Assembly (NCBI GenBank): GCA_018894105.1
Contig: CM032131.1
Span: 6,288,501 to 6,352,500 of the forward strand
From: Jacaranda mimosifolia
Lineage: Eukaryota; Streptophyta; Magnoliopsida; Lamiales; Bignoniaceae
DNA length: 64,000 nt
Reading direction: 5' to 3'
The position numbers were made by a program, and so were the translations under genes. Under the pieces are notes generated by a model that saw nothing but the letters and a program-made list of their open reading frames with translations, was not told the DNA's origin and did no database searches. This document shows positions 60,255 to 64,000 of this stretch, one piece after another. Numbering within the stretch: the first letter of the stretch is position 1; every line of letters begins with the position of its first letter.

Positions 60255-60797
60255 GTTTGGTTCGATTTCGGCTTTTTTACCGGTTAACCGAACCGAAACC
60301 GAATTATTAATTAATAAATATATTACATTAATATATATATTATTTAATATTATATATACTGTTAGTAGTATATATATATAAATATATTACATTAATATAT
60401 ATATTAATTAACAACAATAAATATATATTAGTATGTATTAATATTCATATTTATTGTTAATTAATAAATATATTACATTAATATATATATTAATTAATAT
60501 TATATATACTGTTAATAGTATATATATATAAATATATTACATTCATATATTATTAATTAAAAGTTCATATACTGTTAATAGTACATATATATATTAATTA
60601 ACAACAATATATATATATATATATTATAATATTAATATTAATATTAAAAATTAAAAATTAAAAAATTCGGTATTTCGGTTTTTAACCGAACCAAACCGAA
60701 AAAAATTTCAGTTTTAACCGAACCAAACCAAATAGTTCGATTCGATATTCGGTAAGATATTTTGGTGTACCGAAATTTCGGTTCGATTCGTGTCGAA
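60255..60797. mobile_element. MITE-like element with TTCGGTT ends and AT core
   Basis: The left part GGTTCGATTTCGGC...CCGGTTAACCGAACCG and right part TTTAACCGAACCAAACCG...CGAAATTTCGGTTCGATTCG form inverted-repeat ends made of CGGTT/AACCG words. The core (60300-60660) is almost pure A/T and contains a duplicated block of about 95 bp (60307-60400 and 60462-60555). There is no open frame. The ends and target duplication are not clear, so the limits are approximate. It lies in the MULE right arm. Confidence 0.5.
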
Positions 60798-61689
60798 TGA
60801 ACTCCCCTATGTATGCTTTCTATCTTTTTCTCTTTTTTTTTTTTTTTAAAATTTCATTTGTACTCTTGTTTAACAATGTATGTGAATGCGGATCAATTGC
60901 TACACAAAGAAAAGATTCATCTTCAATTGTTTACATACACATTTTTCAAAAGACAGAAAAGTATTGGCATGTTGTATTATTTTTAATTCATTTTTTTTTT
61001 CTTTTACATACTAGATACGAAGACTATCGACTAGGTTTGGTGGTACAATTCGTTCAAGCCAATCTTCATCAAACAACTTCATAGTGTTTAGGGATTTTGG
61101 AGACTTTAAATTTGTAGAGACATTAATGTTTGACAATGTTTAAAAAACATGATTTTTGGACAGAGGTATGTATAGAAATAAGATGCTTAAATACTTCATT
61201 TACAGAGCGGCATCATTTGTATATTATTGCTGCCAGGCTTTTTTGCTGAAATTATATTTCACTTATTGCCTATGTAGTATTTTAACTGAGGAATGCATTG
61301 TTAAGGAATGACCATTGTTTTGGAGCAACAAAAGCTCCTCAACAAAATATTGCAGTATGTAAATGTAGTTTTATCTCTAATTAATATGTGCAGGAACAAT
61401 GACAAAGCAATTATTTTAATAATTTGTGAACTCTTAAGCAAATGAACTGTTGGCATTTTAGTTTAGTAAATTAGGTTAGTATTCATGCAATGATTGTGAA
61501 GTATGCCGGAAAGTTCAGTGACTCCTTGAGTTTGTAAAAATTAAAGCTTGGCACCCAACCCTTGACAACATCTATTGCTAATTTTGTAGAATTTGAAGCT
61601 TGGCTTTTTTTCTCTCAATTTCTTTTTTTCCATTTTCTATAAATTTTATGTGAACCATGATTTTGAATGGTATTGAAATAGAATTTCTT
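60798..61689. other. MULE right arm, non-coding
   Basis: Between the transposase and the GRF-like relic. No gene recognised; long T-runs are present (for example 60833-60847). Confidence 0.4.
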
Positions 61690-62242
61690 ATTTATTTTTG
61701 AAAAATAATTTGATATTCCTTTCAACTTTTTCGTACTTGTTCAGTTGATGCTCCAATATAGTCAAATTTGCTTCCAATGCTTGGTTCTTCATTGTCTACT
61801 TGGTATTTGATATTGTTAGGTCCATGGTATTTTAATGCAGCTTGTCATTGTTGAGTTGAAGAGCTCCATTAATTGCTTTCAAGCTCTTGATTTTTTCATT
61901 TCTTTAATCTATAAACTTCAATGATTGTCCAATTTTCATTACCTTTTCACATATAACTGGCTCAATCCAACTCATAAACTTGTATCCATTTGGCTTCTGT
62001 AGTAAAAGTAAGTAATGGTACAATTATAAATATTACTTTAATAAAATAAACTGATAAAAATTTAGTCATATCTCAATTGCAACGAGCAATGGATTTTCTA
62101 CCCAAGAGATTATTTGGTGTCCATGAAGTGTGTATGCCTTTTTACCGCAATCGCACAATGTTCCCTTAAAAATCAAAGTATCGTTGCCTGAATGGTTGGC
62201 AAATACTATTTGGATTTTTGTATTAAAAGCGCTACTGGACAT
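61690..62242 (-). pseudogene. GRF-zinc-finger-like gene relic, convergent to the MULE transposase
   Basis: Minus strand, ATG at 62242: MSSSAFNTKIQ, then GTLCDCGKKAYTLHGHQIIS and WVENPLLVAIEI, stop at 62066. Plant GRF-type zinc finger proteins start with Ser-rich residues and then have C.CG..A.....SW...NPGRRF..C; the C.C, SW and NP elements are present, the GRF motif and following Cys are not. After a probable intron (acceptor CAG at 61998-62000) a second exon reads KPNGYKFMSWIEPVICEKVM, matching the C.FF.W.D..MC... end. A Lys/Leu/Asn-rich, coiled-coil-like tail follows to about 61690, with stops. It lies inside the MULE, transcribed towards the transposase. Confidence 0.55.
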
Positions 62243-62489
62243 TCTGTAAGAATTTTGGGTTATAACGAAAGGGAATTTTGCCTATTGAAGAATGACAAAA
62301 TTTTGGCTAATAAGTTTGGAACTTTTTGTTGGAAAACAGCAACTTGAGAATGAAATAAAGTTCAACAAAAAAATTTAAATATTATATAGCAACTCACAAG
62401 GGTGTCTTAGACGCAAAAATTTTCAACAGCAATGTGCAGAAAAGAAGAAGCTTTTAGTGCCAAATAAGCATGCAACCATTACTTCACTA

Positions 62490-62601
62490 ACGACAGATAA
62501 CTTTAGGGGGGTATTTAAAAGTTTTCCCAGTATAGAGGGGTGGGGGGTGGGGTATTTAACACTTATCTCATAGTGTAGGGGATGAAAATGAATTTTATTC
62601 C
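62490..62601 (-). repeat. MULE right terminal inverted repeat
   Basis: Inverted partner of 18373-18480. Contains GGGGGGTATTTAAAAGTTTT and a G-rich insertion GGGGTGGGGGGTGGGG, and ends GAATTTTATTCC before AAAAAAATT. Confidence 0.8.
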
Positions 62602-62685
62602 AAAAAAATTAGTTTTAGACCAAGAATCTCATATTTACATACAAGAAAAGTAGGTAGAAAGTGTCTCACAAGCCGACTCGACTTA
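62602..62685. other. MULE flank, copy 1 of a local direct repeat
   Basis: AGTTTTAGACCAAGAATCTC and GTAGGTAGAAAGT correspond to ATCTTAGACCAATGAATCTC and GGGTAGAAAGT at 63141-63190. Ends with the TTA duplication of the Tourist MITE. Confidence 0.6.
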
Positions 62686-63058
62686 GAGGGTGTTTGGGTG
62701 AGTTTATAAGTTCCTTAAAACATTTTATAAGATATTTAAGAGCTTATAAGTTGATAAAAAGTATTTGGTAATTTTTTTTAAAAAAGAGCTCATGATAAGA
62801 TCCTAAAATAAAATATTAAGAGTTTATAAGCTCTTTTAAAAAAAGTAAGGAGATCCTAACTTATTTTTAATATCTTAATAAGTTCCTTCATTTTTAATCA
62901 TTATAATTACAAAATTGCTATTATTAACATCTTATAAGCTCCAAAATCTTATTTTATCCAAACACGACAATAACTTATTTTAAAAGTAAGATCTAACATT
63001 TTATAATCTCTAAAAATATCTTATAAGATGTTTAAAATAAGTTTAGCCAAACACCCTC
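62686..63058. mobile_element. Tourist-type MITE (PIF/Harbinger)
   Basis: A 373-bp element beginning GAGGGTGTTTGG and ending CCAAACACCCTC, a perfect 12-bp inverted repeat, flanked by a perfect TTA duplication (62683-62685, 63059-63061). The interior is made of TTATAAG/CTTATAA words and pairs with itself over most of its length, so the transcript would fold into a long hairpin. No coding capacity. Confidence 0.88.
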
Positions 63059-63061
63059 TTA

Positions 63062-64000
63062 TTCTATAGATAAATGCAAAGATGATGTTACTTGTTTAAT
63101 TAATTTATTAAAATTACATCATATGGGAGAAAAAATTTCAATCTTAGACCAATGAATCTCATATTTTTGTACATGAAAGGGTAGAAAGTTAATTAGTTGG
63201 GCCTTTTACAGTTCAAACTCAGCCAAGGTTAACTTTAGAACGCACTACAAAAATCCAGCCCCGTGTCATTAATGCATGGGCTTGCTAGGCCTCGAGTAAT
63301 GTCTGCCTTACCAATTTTTTTTTTTTTATTTATTCTGGGAACATAAAATATTAATATAATTATAATGTAAGGTTTGCATTAGGAAATTCCCATCCGCTAG
63401 TAAATTACCAGTTTTATAAGAAATTGAAGTGGATTATTGGGCCTTCATATGCAATCCACCTAATCGGAAAACAGCTCAGCCAATTTTGTTTGTTTATTTA
63501 TTTATTTATTCCTGTTTTTGGTTGCACATTTGCCTGGTAGGTCTAAACAATTTAATGAATATTGTTCAAGCTTTTATCAAAATCTGAGAATCGAAGTGAA
63601 CAAATAATTATTAATCTAGTCGACTTTGAACTAATTTTATTATTTAAATATTAGTTGAACTCAAGTACTTTTTTTATGTACAACGCACATGCGTGTTTAT
63701 AATTCTTTAGAGTTCGAAATTTAAATTTCACAAATATAAGTAAAAATGATCCCAATCAATTAATTAACCACTCGACTAAATTGAAAGTATAGTACAACTT
63801 AAAGCTTTATAAGCTAGGATTTTATTTTTTATTTTTGTTATGTACGCACATATATGAAGGATTCATTAGTGTTCAATTGAGCCTTGAACCTTACATGTAC
63901 AAATACGAGACTTATGTTATTGAATCAATTAACCACTCAAACCTTAACCCTTACAGATACAAATGTAAGGATGATGATATTCAACAACTTGACCACTCAA
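63062..64000. other. Intergenic sequence with short dispersed repeats
   Basis: No gene recognised. 63065-63200 resembles the two MULE flanks joined. Copies of a short repeat (AATTTAAATTTCACAAATATAAGTAA, then AATTAACCACTC) are at about 63700-63780 and 63880-64000, the latter as GAACCTTA...ACAAATAC...TCAATTAACCACTCAA; a related copy is at 17915-18360. Confidence 0.45.

Larger units (their letters stand above)
18373..62601 (+). mobile_element. Mutator-like element (MULE), outer shell of a nested cluster
   Basis: Left end GGGTTAAAGTCATTTAGCCC and right end, in reverse complement, GGAATAAAATTCATTTTCAT begin terminal inverted repeats of about 100 bp. Both then run through matching blocks (CAAATACCCC/TAAATACCCC, then AAACATCCCCCTTAA/AAATACCCCCCTAA). 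Flanks are AAAAACTTT (18364-18372) and AAAAAAATT (62602-62610), 7 of 9 identical, as expected for the 9-bp duplication of Mutator elements. Between the ends lie a broken MuDR-type transposase on the plus strand and a GRF-zinc-finger-like relic on the minus strand. About 38 kb of later insertions separate the two transposase halves. A copy of the host repeat near 63100-63190 looks like the unoccupied target. Confidence 0.85.

Noticed and set aside
60300..60660. AT-rich repeats as a CRISPR-like array, origin or centromeric satellite
   Set aside because: Repeats are not evenly spaced, are A/T-only, and are framed by MITE-like ends.
62611..63190. Direct repeat around the Tourist MITE as LTRs of a small TRIM element
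   Set aside because: No TG...CA ends, primer site or polypurine tract; the repeat is better explained as two copies of a host repeat, one holding the MULE.
1..64000. tRNA, rRNA or other structured RNA genes
   Set aside because: No cloverleaf, B-box pair or rRNA-like segment was recognised by reading; the only tRNA-related matches are retrotransposon primer sites.

Overview
This window is AT-rich plant nuclear DNA, most likely from a flowering plant. The evidence is the set of mobile elements: Ty1/copia LTR retrotransposons primed from initiator-Met tRNA, a Tat-like Ty3/gypsy element, an L1-type LINE with a DUF4283-like ORF1, a Mutator-like element (MULE), a PIF/Harbinger element, hAT-type MITEs and a Tourist MITE. 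I could not support any intact host gene. Every coding stretch I recognise is a decayed transposon gene, broken by stops and frameshifts.

Left part (1-18372). A hAT-type MITE lies at 721-1525. One long-LTR copia family then fills 2152-14344 on the minus strand as a tandem array, LTR-internal-LTR-internal-LTR. One internal region is nearly full length (gag-pol relics, 4397-10261). The other is a 1.15-kb deletion derivative (12477-13628). Remnants of Harbinger/hAT-like DNA follow (about 14750-15445). Next comes a solo LTR of the same copia family on the plus strand (15514-17726, perfect CAATC target duplication), and a decayed hAT-like element (about 17976-18303).

Middle and right (18373-62601) is one nest. 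The outer shell is a MULE with about 100-bp terminal inverted repeats and an imperfect 9-bp target duplication. Its transposase N-terminal half is at 19690-21140 and its C-terminal half at 59091-60215. Between the halves sits a PIF/Harbinger element (about 21141-59087), with a Myb/SANT-like ORF1 (22533-23525) and a transposase split into 40193-40695 and 44490-45140. A Tat-like gypsy element (23967-40187) is inserted at the start of that transposase, and a copia element (28756-38638, perfect CCCCA duplication) is inserted in the gypsy element. A 3'-truncated LINE (about 40705-43488) and an LTR-like piece beginning TGTAACACCCC split the transposase a second time. A hAT MITE (46005-47213) and another copia element (48888-58961, minus strand, perfect TACTT duplication) lie in the Harbinger 3' region. 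The MULE right arm also holds a GRF-zinc-finger-like relic on the opposite strand (61690-62242), convergent to the transposase.

The last 1.4 kb holds a Tourist MITE (62686-63058, perfect TTA duplication) and several copies of a short intergenic repeat. One of these copies, near 63100-63190, looks like a paralogous empty site of the MULE insertion.

Nothing here works as a pathway. The elements relate to each other by order of insertion: MULE, then Harbinger, then gypsy, then copia. I saw no CRISPR array, tRNA, rRNA or prokaryotic-type gene, and no undescribed system. The points most worth a second look are the depth of the nest, the convergent GRF gene inside the MULE, the tandem copia array with an LTR carrying a second copy of its own promoter segment, and the GC-rich island in the copia leader.
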